From positions 1 through 64,000 of the forward strand of contig QANY01000113.1 in assembly GCA_003255025.1 (NCBI GenBank): 64,000 nucleotides of DNA. Reading direction: 5' to 3'. The position numbers and the translations under genes were made by a program. The notes under the pieces were generated by a model. The model did no database searches. It worked only from the letters and a program-made list of their open reading frames with translations, and was not told where the DNA came from. Positions 21,420-34,361 of the stretch are shown one piece after another; position 1 is the stretch's first letter; the number at the start of each line of letters is the position of its first letter. Source of the stretch: Datisca glomerata (taxonomy: Eukaryota > Streptophyta > Magnoliopsida > Cucurbitales > Datiscaceae).

Positions 21420-24400
21420 TTTTGGAGCAAATCTAAGATCAAATGGCATTATTTTCTATTTATAATGATCAAATATAATCTCATATTTCTCAATCTTATT
21501 TATCTGGATTTGTCAAAATTCAGATTTTGTGTCAAGCTTAAAGAATACAACAGTACGTCAAGTCTGTTGATTAAGTTCCTTTATTTGGTATTGATTATCT
21601 TATCCATCCCAAGACACTGTTAAGTGGGTTGTGATTGATTTCTAAACCGGGAACTCATTGTTCAAAGATTTGATTTTGAAGTTGTTCTTCAATTCTCTAA
21701 AATTTTATTTCTTCTTGTAAAAAACACAATTGTTTTTCTTTTATAAGAAATCAAATTTATGGATTTAAAAATAGATCTTTCCTTTAGAGTTTTCAATTTC
21801 TCATTGTGAGAAAAGGAAACAAACTTGAAACAGGTTCATCCATGGGATAAGTAAAAGGAGACAACAAAGAAATCAATACTGAATCCAAAATTATTTTATC
21901 ACTCATATTTTTTACTAAGACAAACGATGTTTTAAAACACACATTATCTTGGCAAATATAAACTTTAGGAATTTCATAATTGATATGCATCTGAGTGCCA
22001 TTGGTAGAAGACAAATATTCTTTTGTCCTCTTGAAGTACTTGATTGGAACGAGTCATTCCTACGTGCAATTCAAATCTGCTCCTGAATCAACATGAGCCA
22101 TTATTGTGAAATCAAAATCTTGAATATTTATTTTGACTATTATGTGTCAATTCTTGATTTTGATATGATTAAGTATTTGGATGAAGTTATCATTGTCTTG
22201 ATTGTTGATAATAGGTTCTTCAACCTCATTATCAGAAATTAGAGATTCACTAGGTTCTCATAGTTCGTGTCTTTTAATTATATTTTCAATTTTTAAAAGA
22301 TTTCACTCATTGTTATTTCAGTGTTAGAATCTTTAAATCCTTTTATTTCAATTTTAATATTTTTAATTTCGTTTTGAAGTTCCTGTAAGGTAACTTCTTT
22401 TTCCTTTCCTTTAACCTTATTGAATTTTTCAAGGGTTTGCGAAAGGCTTGCAATATTATTGTTGTTAGACCTAGTAGTTTCTTTCTTTAGAATTACATTT
22501 CAAAGTCTTTCAAGGTATTCTTCTTTTAATTTTGGATTTTCAATTTTGGTTATTAAATCTACTAAGAGGTTTTCTTGTTCTTCATTTTTATTTAAAACAT
22601 TAATTTTTTGACAACATCTATCCTTATACCCCATTAAGATGTTAGGAGAATCACTATCAGAACTTGAAGAGTTATATTTAGAAGTTCAAAAGATTCAAAT
22701 TCTCCTAAGTCTTCATCACTACTCTCGTAATAATCTATTGTTTCTAATATTCTAAACACTTCTTGTTTATCTTCTTCAGAGATATTTAATTGATTAATTT
22801 ATTCTTAATTTGACATGTGTTGAAAAAATGACCACTCTGACCACATTTAAAACACTTAATTTACTTTTATCAAAATATTTTTTATTGTATTTTCTTCTAG
22901 AATAATTTTTATTCTTAGAGAAATGTTTGTCAAAATTTTTATTCTTTGAAAAGTATTGGTCAAAATTTTTATTCTCATTTTTGTGGTATTGTCTCCTATG
23001 AGGCTTCTGATTCCTTATAGGGCTTAAATGTGAATTTTTCTTACTTTTCTGGGAAGGAGCAATAGCGGGTAAACCATATTACTCGTAAAAATTGCCTAAT
23101 TTATATTTGGCAGTTTTATTTTTCTTTTTTAATTTGTTTGTTAATTTTTATATCTATACACATTCTAAGACCTTCCTTTTGTATTGTAGTAATTATTGTA
23201 TCGTGGGTAAGACTATTATAGTCTATGTTTCCTAGGTCATTACCGAGGACTGTCCTAATCTTATTGGCAGACTAATTGGGTAAGCCATTGATAGATTTTT
23301 CTCTCTAGAAGGGTTGACTACTATCATCCCTTGTCACTACTCTGGACAAAAATATATTTTTGTACCCTCAAAATCAATTAGGGTTGGACATCTAAGATTG
23401 GTTTATTGATCATGGATACATGAAGTAATAATACTTGACGTTCCTATGAAATGTTCAATTATTATGTGAAGAAGTCTATTGATAGCATCAAGAATTGTTT
23501 CCTGATCTTCCCCAATAATTGGGGTTCGTTCAGCATCAATCTTCATTGCTGAAAGGATGATATTTTTGGATTATTCTATGAGATATTTTTTCCACCAGGA
23601 ATGTAGTATTCCTGTGAATCCTGTGACTAATAGATTGATTACCTCATTTTGTAGTAAATTTTATGTGGTAATGTAGCTGTTAGCTACCATTGCCATGCGC
23701 TGTAGTTTATTGAAGACTTCATATTTAGAAAGACCATCAATATTTTATTCATATAATTTTCTTCAGACACAGAAAATTGATTAACTAATGAATTCTCAGT
23801 AATTTGAATATAAAGAGGAATAGGCTTTTTAGACCATTTCATTTCTAATTTATTAATTTGTAAATTCTTATTGTTAATGTTTGAAGATTCACTTATTCTG
23901 GATGCTTCATAGGTAGATTATGACATATGGCTTTCTAAACCTGAACTATTATTTTGATTGATTACTTTAAATTTTGGAAGTATTTCATAAATTTTTTCAG
24001 ATTTAATTTCAAAATTTGAACAACTGTTTTGGTTAACAATCTTAACTAAAGAAGATGATTCAACAGATTTATTATTTAATTTTTGAAGCATTTTATCAAT
24101 CTGTTTATTAACGGAAATAATATTCAAAGTGGTTTTATCTGAAAGATTTATTAAAGATTTTTCTTTCAGGGATTCATCAACCTTATTTCCAATTTTATCC
24201 AATTGTTTATCTATTGTAATTAAACTTTGATTGGTATAATTAAATTGTTCAACAACTTTTTTATTAGGTTCTTCTTCCTTTGAGATCTTGGAAGGAGAAT
24301 CAGTGATTAAAATTTTTTTATGATTAATTAAGATTTTTTAAGGAGGTGGATAACTAGCAGACACCGCACTGGAGTCTTCCTTGACCCATTTAGATTTAGA

Positions 24401-25755
24401 GATTACATTAATATTTTTCTCATATATATCCTTGATATAATCAAGGAAAAACATGTCAACTCTATATTTTTGCATGGATGCCTTCCATTCAGCAAGTATG
24501 ATTTTACTTTGATCCATATTATATGAATCTCTGAACCTATTACGTCTATTTAGATTGGCTGGGTCATTATTGTGTTGAGATAGACTTTCCCAATAAGGTT
24601 TGTATTCTTAGCTTGGGTGCCTAAATTTAAAACTAAAAGTTGTGGATTAACATGAGGAATGTAACCTTGGAAATCCGATTCAGTGGGTGTTTTAGCTTCG
24701 TCAGATTGTTCAGACTTATTATAAAAAACTCACTAACTAACTTGTGAATTTGTACCTATTCCTTTAAGTCTTAATTTTTTTAATTTTTTAATTCTTGTTC
24801 TAATTTTTGAATCCTAAGATCTTGATCATCATTAATGGATGATCTAGAAAAGAAATTCTTAGTGGTACTAGACTGGCTATACTCCCTAATTTAAGGATTA
24901 GAACTAGAGGATTGGAAGTTAATTTAACAGTACCATCCATATACTGTTAGATGTAATCTATATCTTTAATTGGTCTTTGAATTGGAGTGGGTTGGCTTTC
25001 ATTAGTTAAAAGCCAATTTGTAGATAAAGTAATATCAGAGCACCTAATAGTTTTAGGGACTCTAATATTAGCATTACTATGACTAGATTGGATCAATAGA
25101 TTTTCATTCTCTTGACTCTTATTGATGGCTTGGAAATTCATATTGGTTTTAGTAACTTTGTAATAAATTCTAAAAATTAAATCTAGGGGTTGGGTACTTT
25201 CTAGGACTTGATAACCACTAGGTTTGATATTCAAAGTTAGAGGATTTAGAATATGAGGGTCTACTAAACTAACAGACAAATCTGGGAAACAATCAAAATG
25301 AATTGTACCATTACAGAGTGAAGATTCAATTAATTCTAAAATACTATCATTAAAATTTATGAATCTTGCATCGCGCAAGGCTAGCAAGACAGAGGTATTT
25401 AAGCCTCTCATTGTGACTGGTTTAACTCTAATATGGACTAAACCAAAAGGAATGAAATTATATCATTCTTCAATGTGATGTTTAATGACATTAGAAGAAA
25501 ATAATTGACAAGTCTCATACTCTTTCCTAAGAGCATATACTTTTTCAATTATTTTTATATGATGCTGAGACTTGAAAGAAGCAACAGACCATGTTGATTT
25601 GTAAATAATTTTATTAGTGATTTTGGGTATATTCCATACGCTATGATCTACTTGATCATCTGCTAATTCAAAATGTCTTCATTTATTATGTCTGGTATTG
25701 TGGTCATTGTAAGCCTATTACTACTAAAAGAATTACTTCTAAATAATCTACTCAT
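21420..25755 (-). pseudogene. Copy A ORF1 polyprotein remnant (MP-CP-PR-partial RT)
   Basis: ATG at 25755 starts a 30K-type movement-protein region; the best frame is 25411-24947 (ALRDARFINFNDSILELIE, FDCFPDLSVSLVDPH). The coat region follows with a coiled-coil-prone stretch near 24200-23920. Then an intact CCHC zinc knuckle appears at 22854-22813 (CFKCGQSGHFFNTC). The protease motif VDSGADLNC is near 22100-22075 and its tail at 22014-21793. Reverse transcriptase is only partly present (about 21780-21420), with a deletion of its front part. RNase H and ORF2 are absent. Stops and frameshifts are frequent. Confidence 0.8.
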
Positions 25756-25796
25756 GTCTTAGATAACTAAATTATTCTTATGATTGAAAATTTCAT

Positions 25797-26170
25797 ACTG
25801 TATTTTGATTACTAATCTGTTGTGACTTCTAAACCTCCTACTAGGTTCTCTCTTCACCACTTTGCCCCTACAACCACCCTTCCCTCGGGATTTACATATC
25901 TAAGAAGTCTTATTGTGGTGCTTGAAGCTAACCAAATAGAAGCTGATACGTTAGCTTCTGTCAAAGTGGATTCATAGATTAGATAAATAAATAATACAGA
26001 GAAATAACCAATTATAAGAATAATCAGCTACTTGGGCGGAGAGTGATATTATGTAAAAGTGATTATTCATGTAAGCAATTAAGCAAGAATAAAAGTAATA
26101 ACCAGCCATAACAGACGGCGAACAGATTAATTATGCAGATAATTGTAGAAATAGTAAATATCCCCACTAG
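25797..26170 (-). repeat. Viral leader segment, copy 1 of 3
   Basis: This leader stretch (CTACTAGGTTCTCTCTTC, CTCGGGATTTACATATCTAA, AATTATGCAGATAATTGTAG) recurs at about 33898-34270 and 34362-34738, each time ending at a primer-binding site. It marks the start of each tandem copy. Confidence 0.85.
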
Positions 26171-26174
26171 GTTT

Positions 26175-26187
26175 GGCTCTGATACCA
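26175..26187 (-). other. tRNA-Met primer-binding site of copy A
   Basis: The - strand reads TGGTATCAGAGCC, a perfect 13-base complement of the initiator tRNA-Met 3' end. It lies about 420 bp upstream of the ORF1 ATG at 25755. It is the best preserved primer site in the window. Confidence 0.88.
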
Positions 26188-26261
26188 AAAGGCATGGAAT
26201 CAAGTGTAATTTTAAGAAATTTAAACAGGGAGTATTAAGATGCAAGACTTATTTTCAAAAC

Positions 26262-26690
26262 AAAGCTTTCTTCTTCTCCTCTTTTGTAAATCTTTCTTCT
26301 TCTTTTCTTTCAACATTAAATAGTGAGCAGGAGCACTATTTAATCATTACCAAATAACATTGTTTGTGTAAATTATTAATCTTACACCTCAATACAGTCT
26401 TACTATTTTGTGTTTAATTCCTTATCCCCACCAGGTTTGGCTCTAATACCAAAAGGCACAGTATTAAGTATAAATAATGAAAATAAAGAGGGTATTAAGA
26501 TGGAATTAAACACAAATCGTTAAGATTGTATTAAGGTGTAAGATTAATAACTTACACAAACAATGTTATTTGGAAATAATTATATAGTGCTCCCGCTCAT
26601 TATTTAATGTTGAAGGAAAAATGAAGAAGAAAGATTTATAAAAGAGGAGAAGAAGAAAGCTTTGTTTCCAAAACAAGTTTTCCTCTTAAA
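26262..26690. repeat. Inverted repeat made of two opposed viral intergenic segments
   Basis: 26262-26425 (AAAGCTTTCTTCTTCTCCTC ... ATTATTAATCTTACACCTCA) is the reverse complement, with some changes, of 26510-26690 (AAGGTGTAAGATTAATAACT ... GAGGAGAAGAAGAAAGCTTT). The right arm is in the normal virus orientation, so the left arm is an inverted piece. The spacer holds the primer-binding site at 26439-26451. Confidence 0.88.
26439..26451 (-). other. tRNA-Met primer-binding site at the B/A junction (one mismatch)
   Basis: The - strand reads TGGTATTAGAGCC, one base off the initiator tRNA-Met complement. It lies downstream of the TATA box at 26751-26759, in the order expected for a pregenomic RNA leader. 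Confidence 0.75.
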
Positions 26691-26750
26691 GAGTTAAGAG
26701 TTGAAAACCAGTTCTGAGAAGTAAATGGGAGAAGGATGGTTATTTATAGC

Positions 26751-26759
26751 CAAGTAAAC
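26751..26759 (-). promoter_or_regulatory. Caulimovirid promoter TATA box, cluster 1
   Basis: The - strand has CTATAAATA within GGCTATAAATAACC, in the non-coding stretch after ORF2 and about 300 bp before the primer-binding site. An equivalent box occurs in cluster 2 at 55249-55257. By position it would drive the viral pregenomic RNA; present activity is unknown. Confidence 0.65.
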
Positions 26760-26769
26760 TGGCGTTCAC

Positions 26770-27210
26770 CGGGAACCCATCACTTATATGAATGATTCTA
26801 TTCTACAAAAGTAAAAACAATTTACATTTTTACTTTTGACTAGAAATAGTAAAAAGCATAAATAGTTGTCTAATTATTTAACAACTAGTACAATAATTTA
26901 CAGAAAAGACAAATTACAAAGATTCCTTGATAATTGTAGTCTTGGATTCTTGCGTCATCATCATTGTGTCTTGAAAAGAGTCATTCTGATTGTTGTTGAT
27001 TTATTTCGATGGAGCCACTATTTTTGTTCCTTGATAATTGCTATCTTGGATTTTAGTGTCTTCATCACTGCCATCTTAAAAGTCATTGTTGCTATTGATA
27101 ATTGATTGTTAGGTATTATGATAGTTGTTGCATTGGAGGACTACTATGGTATATTTTTGAACTTCTTGATATTGGCATTTTGCCAAAGGGAAAATATTCA
27201 TTTTTTCAAT
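26770..27210 (-). other. Viral non-coding region upstream of the promoter, cluster 1
   Basis: Repeats of TTGATAATTGCTATCTTGGA-like phrases occur (about 26920-27115). The same phrases recur in cluster 2 at 55440-55760, so this is shared viral sequence and not host DNA. No coding function is seen. Confidence 0.6.
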
Positions 27211-28480
27211 TTATTCATCATCGCTTAAATCAATATTGTCAAATGGGTCTTGTGAATCCTGGAATGCATCATAGGCCCATTGTGGTAAGATGCGACCTTT
27301 CAAACCCTTTTTATCCTTCAATTGCTGAGGAAAAGTTTTGGATGATTGGCCTTTCTTAAATTTTGATTTGATTGGGTGATTTGACACAACTGATGTTTAG
27401 AGTCAGAATAGTTATTGTCTTCTAGGTGGAGAAGTAATTTTTGAATTAAATCCTAGTTTGATTTGGTCATCGACTTTATGGCCTTGGATTTACCCTTTGA
27501 AGAGGGTTTTGGATTCTCTAGATGAACTGGATGATTTGGATTAAGGATTTGGGTTAATAGACTCATTAATTTTTGATGGAGCTTGGGTAAAAGGGTTGGT
27601 CAATTTTAGGCTAGGATGGTCTTTTGCAAATTCTTGGTTGATGGATGTGATTATTTTTTGGTTATTGAATTTGTCCCACCACTTCACATAATATTGTCTA
27701 GTGAGGATTCCATCCTCGATTGAGTATTGCCATTTTAGTATCCATGGTATTATATATTTATTTAGAAGAGTATTGAGGGAAAGGAAACCTCAATTGTTGA
27801 GGGCTTATGAACCTTTAAAAATAAATTGAAACTCTGTTGTGAATCAATTGGGAAAATTTCTAAGACAGGACCATGAATGGACCACCATCTTAAGAACCAC
27901 GTTGAAAAATTAATTTTAAAATTCTTATCGAGTTTAAAAACCAATCGTGAGAAAAATCACTATTCTGATGTAGGAAAATTGTGTGCCAAGCATCAATATG
28001 GTCAAAATAGTTGAGTTGTTTTTTATTTAAAAGATTTTTGAGACCCAAAGGATGGGATTTACATTCCTCCATTGTTATAATTTTGAGAATGTAGAAGGAA
28101 TAATGGAGGATCCTTCCTTCTGTATTTTTTATGGGGCTGATGTTAATAGATTTGGTTTCTAAGATAATGTCTTTATAGAAACTAATATTTTTGTCTCTAT
28201 GACCAGGGAAAAAGTGAAATTGGGGAAAACCCTTGCTATTTCAGCAGGCTCCCTTAAATGTGCGAATGAGGACTCAATTTAAAAGAGATTTTTTTACTAG
28301 GTGTTTTGTGAATGTTAGGGGATGATTTTTTTTTTGTATTTTGTGATTGGTTGATTGATCAGTTGAGCATCAAAAGGCTGGGTACGTAATTGAAAATACG
28401 TTAAATTAGTTGACCAAGGCTATTTGGTAATTGGGCTTGATTGACCAAAGAATTACTAATTGTTTAGGAGTGGAAGACTC
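27211..28480 (-). pseudogene. Copy B ORF2, protein of unknown function
   Basis: This corresponds to the ORF2 in cluster 2 (57080-55786). Recognisable pieces are SDFSHDWFLNSIRILK (about 27960-27900), FSTWFLRWWSIHGPVLEIFP (about 27910-27850) and a C-terminus ending FQDSQDPF then NIDLSDDE and a stop at 27211. The acidic tail is nearly the same in both copies, so it was probably under selection in the virus. Several frameshifts and stops break the frame. No known domain is recognised. Florendoviruses have a second ORF of unknown function in this place. Confidence 0.65.
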
Positions 28481-28488
28481 CTCTTTAG

Positions 28489-28729
28489 TTGAATTATTAA
28501 ATCATAAATTCCTTTTAAAAATTGATTGTAAATCTGCAAAACATGTTTTGAAAAAGAATGTTAAAAATATTGCTTCCAAACAAATTTTTGCTCGATGGAA
28601 ATCCATTGTTAGCATATTTGATTTTAGTATTGAATTCATTTAAGGTATTAATAATTCAATTCCTGACTTCCTTACCCGTGAACTTTTGCAGGGTAAACAA
28701 GATTAGGTTTAGGCCCTCAGCAATTGTAC
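28489..28729 (+). other. Locally inverted RNase H segment in copy B
   Basis: On the + strand this reads the RNase H end (NHKFLLKIDCKSAKHVL, ASKQIFARWKSIVSIFDF, SIPDFLTRELLQG), while RNase H and RT on both sides lie on the - strand. In copies C1 and C2 the same segment is on the - strand. The breakpoints fall near 28489 and 28729, and a short stretch beside the right one is lost. Confidence 0.88.
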
Positions 28730-31700
28730 TATAATTGACTTGTGATTGGGTCCAAGTTCCAAATTGAGAGATTTTTTGTAATAAGATACCTCCATATCCA
28801 AGTTCAGAGGCATCAGTTTGGACAATTTTGAAAGAATTATTAGTAAGGATGCCAAGATAAGGAAGTTTCTTAACATGTGCCTTAATTCTTTTGACTAAAT
28901 CAGTATGGACAACTATCCATGGAGGGGATTCTTACTAAGCCTGTCAAAGAGAGGTTTACAGTCAATTCTCAATTTATTGTAAAGGTCATATATGTAATTT
29001 AAAGATCCTAGAAACCTTTGCAATTGGGTTTTGTCAAGGATTTCATTTGGAAATCTGTCAGCAAATTGTATGACTCTATCAATTGGTTTAATAATAGAAT
29101 GATGTATTTCAAATCCTAAAAATCTAATCTTGGATTGAAATAATTAATTTTACTCGTAGAGATAATTAAACCATTTTGTTTTATTATCCTAAGAAATAAT
29201 TCAAGGTGTTTCCAATATTATTCTATTGTTTTAGAGAAAAGGAGAACATCATCAATATAAATAATTAAGAAATCAGTAAATTGATTAAAGATCTCATTCA
29301 TTATATTTTGGAATTCAGTGGTGGCATTCTTAAGTCCAAGGGCATTACATTCCATTCATAATGGCCAAATAGAGTTACAAATGTAGTTTTATACTTATCA
29401 TTTTCATTTATCTGGATTTGCCAGAATCTAAATTTCATATCAAACTTAGACAATACTACCGCATCTCCAAGTCCATTGATTATGTCCTTTTTGTCAGGTA
29501 ATGGATATCTTGTCCATTTTTGAACATTATTAAGGGATTTACAATTAATTACTAAACGAGGAACTCCTCGTTCAATTTTACTGGCCTTCTGGACATAAAA
29601 GGCCGAGCAGGAACAATGAGATTTGCTCCTTCTAATGATATTTTTATTAAGAAGCTATGTCATTTCATTTTTGTAGAACTCGAGTATTTCAGAATTTATC
29701 TAAATTGCTCGTGCCTTAGTGGGGATATTCTTTTTGTCAAATCCCTTAATATAAGGTAGACTAACAGTGTGTTGCTTCCTATGCCAGAAAGTGTTAGGAA
29801 TGTCTGATCATAATTCTTTGTTCAAAACTTTTATTTGTGTATGAAGAGAAGGATTCTAAAGTTGTTCTTCAATTTTTTTGAATTTTAATTCATCCTGTAG
29901 AAAACATAATTATTTTTCTTTAGAAGAAATTACATTTAAGGATTTAGAAACATATTCTTCCTTTAAATTTTTTAATTTTCCATTGTGGAGAAAAGAAAGA
30001 AATTTGAATTTAACTCATGGGGTAAGTAGTTATCCCATCATGCTCCGTTGTAAAAGGATACAACAAAGAAATGAATGATAAACTTAAAATTATTCTATGA
30101 GTCATATTTTTTTACTAAGACAAATAATGTTTTAAAACATACATTATCTTGGCAAATATAAACTTTGAGAATTTCGTAATTAATATGCATCCGAGTACCA
30201 TTGGCAGAGGACAAAAATTCTTTAATCTTCTTGAATTACTTGGTTGGAACGAGTCATTCCTGCATATAATTTAAATTTGCCCCTGAATCAACAAGAGCCA
30301 TAGATGTGAAATCAAAATCTTTGATGATTATCCTAACCATTATGTGTCGTTTCTTGATTTTTGATTTGATTAAGAATTTGGATGAAGTTTTCATCGTCTT
30401 GGTTGATAATAGGTTCTTCCAATTCATTACGAGGAATTGGGGATTCACTAGGTTCTCCTAGTACGTGCTTTTTAATTATATTTTCAATTTTTATAAGATT
30501 TAACTCTTTGGTTATTTTTGTGTTAGAATATTTTAATTCTTTTATTTCAATTTTAATATTTTTAATTTTTTTTTTGAAATTCATGTAAGGTAACTTCTTT
30601 TTCCTGTCCTTTAACCTTATTAAAATTTTCAAGGGTTTGCGAAAGGCTTCCAGAATTGTCATTGTTAGACTTAGTATTTTCCTTCTTTAGAATTACTTTC
30701 TTAAGTCTTTCTTAGTATCCTTTATTTTAATTGTGGATTTTCAATTTTTCTAATTAAATTCAACAAGATATTTCTTATTCTTCAATTTTATTTAAAACAC
30801 TAATTGTTTGATAATGTTAGGAGAATCATTATCAGAACTTGAGGAGTTATATTCAGAGGATTCGGTTGATTGAAATTTTCCTAAATCTTCACTATCACCC
30901 TCATAATAATCTATTTTTTCTAAGATTCTCAATAATTCTTCTTTATCTTCTTCTTTTTAATTGATTAATTTTATTTTTAACTTGATAACTGTTAGAAAAA
31001 TGAAAATTCTGACCACATTTAAAACACTTAATTTAACTCTTATCAAAATTTTTATTAATTTTTATTCTGAGAGAAACGCTTATCAAAATTTTTGTTCTTT
31101 GAAAAGTATTGGTCAAAGTTTTTATTTTTTTTCCTACAAGACTTGTGGGACCTTCTATGACTTAAATGTGAAATTTTTCTATTTTTATGAGAATGAGCAA
31201 TAGCAGGTAAACCATATCACTCGTAAAAATTACCTAATTCATATTTGTCAGCTTTTATTTTCTTTTTTGATTTGTTTGTTGATTTTCATATCAATGCACA
31301 TTTTTAAACCTTCCTTTTGTATTGTAGTAATTATTTTACCGTAGGTAAGAGTATCATAGTCTATGTTTCCTAGGTCATCACTAAGGACTGTTCTTATTTT
31401 GTGTGCGAATAAATTGGGTAATATATTTATAAATATTTCTTTCTAAAAAGGTTTATTACTATCATCCCATGTCATTACTTTGGACAAAATTATATTTTTG
31501 TACCAATTAAAATCACTTAGGGTTGGACACCTAAGATTAGTCAATTAGTCATGAATACGCGAAGTAACATTACTTGGCATTCTAATGAATTGTTCTATTA
31601 TTGTGCAAAGGAGTGTATTGATGGCATCGGGTATTATTTCCTGATTCTCTCCAATAGTTGGGTTTCCTTCAACATCAATCTAGACTGTTGAAAAGATGAT

Positions 31701-33854
31701 ATTTTTGGATTCTTCTATGAGATGTTTTTCCCACCAGGATTGTAGCATTCTTGTGAATCATGTGACTAAAAGATTTATTACCTTATTGTGAAGTAAATTG
31801 TGTGTGGTAATGGTAGCTATTAGCTACCATTACCATGTGCTGTAATTTATTGAAAACTTCTTGTTCGGAAAGTCCATCAATATTCTATTCGTACAATTTC
31901 TCAACAAAAACAGAAAAACTGATTAACTAAAGAATTTTCAGAAATTTAGATATCAGGAGGAATTGGCCTTTGATATCATTTCCTTTCTAATTTATTAATA
32001 AATTTTTAAATGTATTTTTAATATGTTAATGTATGAAGATTCAGTTATTGTAGATGACTCATAGGTGGATTCTGACATATGACTTTCTGATTCTGAACTA
32101 CTATCTTGCTCAATAACCTTAACAGAAGAAGAAGATTCAACATATTCATTCTTAAATTCTTGAAGCATTTTATTAATCTGTTTATTAACGGGAACAATAT
32201 TCAAAGTGGTTTTATCTGAAAGATTTATTAAAAGTTTTTCTTTCAAAGATTCATTACATTTAGGTTCATAAAGATCATCAACCTCATTTTCAATTTTATC
32301 TAATGATTTACCTTGTAATTAAACTTTGATTGGTATAATTGCAGGAACTTTCTTATTAGGTTCTTCTTCCTTTGAAATCTTGAAAGGAGAAGTAGTGATT
32401 AAAGAATTTTTATGATTAATTAAGATTTTTTCAGGAGGTCGATGACTAGCATACACCACATTGGAGTCTTAGTTGACCCATTTAGATTTAGAGATTACAA
32501 TAATATTTTCTTCACATATATCATCGATATAATCAAGGAAAAACATGTCAATTCTATATTTTTGCATGAATGTCTTCCATTCAACAAATATGATTTTTAT
32601 TTGATCTATATTATAGGAATCTCTGAACCTATTATATCTATTTAGATTGGCTGGGTCATTACTGTGTTGATATAGACTTTTTCAATGTTGTTTTATTATT
32701 GGTTTGCAGTGGCTAAATTTAAAATTAAAAGTTGTGGATTAACAGGAGGAATGTTTCCTTGGAGATATGATTTAGTGGGTGCTTCAGTTTTGTCAGATTA
32801 TTCAGACTTATTATCATAGACTGGCTGACTAACTTGAGAAATTGTAGCTATTCCTTTAAGTCTTAAATGTTTAATTTTTAATTTTCTAAACTCTTGTTCT
32901 AATTGTTGAATTCTAAGAACTTGATCATTATTGATGGATGATCTAGCAAATGAATTCATCGGGGTACTAGACTGACTATACTCCCTAACTTGAGGATTAA
33001 AACTAGAAGATTGTAAATTAATTTTAACAGTACCATCCATGTATTGTTGGATGTAATCTACATCTTCAATTGGTCGTTGTATTTGAGTGGGTTGGCTTTC
33101 ATTGGTTAGAAGCCAATTTAAGGGCAAAGTAATAACAGACAACCTAATTATTTTAGGGACTCCAATATTTGTAATACTTTGACTAGATTGAATTATTAGC
33201 ATCTGATTTTTGGGACTCATATTGATAGTTTGGAAATTCATATTGGTTTTTGTGACTTTGTAATGAATTCAAAAAATTAAAGCTAGGGTTGGGTATCTTC
33301 TAGGACTTGGTAACCACTAGTTTAATATTCAAAGTTAATGATTTTAGAATATGAGTGTCTGCTAAACTAACAGACAAATCTGGAAAACAATCGAAATGGA
33401 TTGGACAATTACAAAGTGAGGATTCATTTAATCCTAAAATACTATCATTAAAATTAGTGAATCTTGTATCTCGCAAGGCTAACAAGACATAGGTATTTAG
33501 GCATCTCCTTATGAGTGGTTTAACTCCAATCTGGACTAAACCAAAATGAAGGAAATTATACCATTCTTCAAAGGGATGTTTAATTGCATTAGAAGAAACT
33601 ACTTGACAAGTTTCATGCTCTTTCCTAAGAGCATATATTTTTTCAATTGTTCTTATATGATGTTGAGGCTTGAATTAAGCAACATACCATGTTGATTTGT
33701 AAATAGTTTTATTAGGAATTTTGGGTATATAGTATACCCTATGATCTACTTGATTATCTGTTAAGTCAAAATGTTCTTCATTTATTATGTCTGGTATTTT
33801 GGTCATTGTAAACCTATTGCTACTAGAAGAATTACTTCTAAATAATCTACTCAT
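28730..33854 (-). pseudogene. Copy B ORF1 polyprotein remnant (MP-CP-PR-RT-RH)
   Basis: ATG at 33854 leads into the movement-protein region (33485-33300 ALRDTRFTNFNDSILGLNE; 33241-32798). The coat region has a coiled-coil-prone part at 32246-31995. The zinc knuckle at 31026-30985 has lost its last Cys (CFKCGQNFHFSNSY). The protease motif is VDSGANLN at about 30295-30270. Reverse transcriptase spans about 29900-28990 with the YIDD catalytic motif at 29259-29248. RNase H begins at about 28980 (CKPLFDRL-type sequence) and its last part is inverted (28489-28729). Many stops and frameshifts mean no functional polyprotein is encoded. It is the most complete copy in the window. Confidence 0.82.
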
Positions 33855-33897
33855 AGCTCAAATAATTAAATTATTCTTATAATTGAAAATTTCATAC

Positions 33898-34270
33898 TGT
33901 ATTTTGATTACTAATCTATTGTGACTTCTACAACCTCCTACTAGGTTCTCTCTTCTCCACTTTACCCTTGCAACCGTCATACCCTCAGGATTTACGTATT
34001 TAAGAGGCGTTATTGTGGTGCTTGAAGCTAAACCAAATAGAAGCTTGTACGTCAGCCTCTATCAAAGCAGATTCACATATTAAATAATCAAATATTATAG
34101 AAAAATAATCTAGCATAAAAATAATCACCCACATGGGCGGAGAGTGAGATTATGCAAAAGTAATTACTCATGTAAGCAATTGATAAACAATAATAGCAAT
34201 AACCATCCATAATAGGCGGTGAACAGATTAATTATGCAGATAATTAAGTAAACAATAAATCTCCCCACCA
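33898..34270 (-). repeat. Viral leader segment, copy 2 of 3
   Basis: Same leader sequence as 25797-26170, with about 10 percent differences by eye. It leads from the primer-binding site at 34275 into ORF1 of copy B. Confidence 0.85.
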
Positions 34271-34274
34271 GGTT

Positions 34275-34287
34275 TAGCTCTGGTACC
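34275..34287 (-). other. Degenerate tRNA-Met primer-binding site of copy B
   Basis: The - strand reads TGGTACCAGAGCT, two bases off the initiator tRNA-Met complement seen at 26175-26187. It has the same position relative to the leader. Confidence 0.7.
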
Positions 34288-34361
34288 AAAACGCGTGGAA
34301 TCAAGTGTAAGTTATGAAAATAAAGAGGGAGTATTAAGATACATAAATTAAACACAATCTG

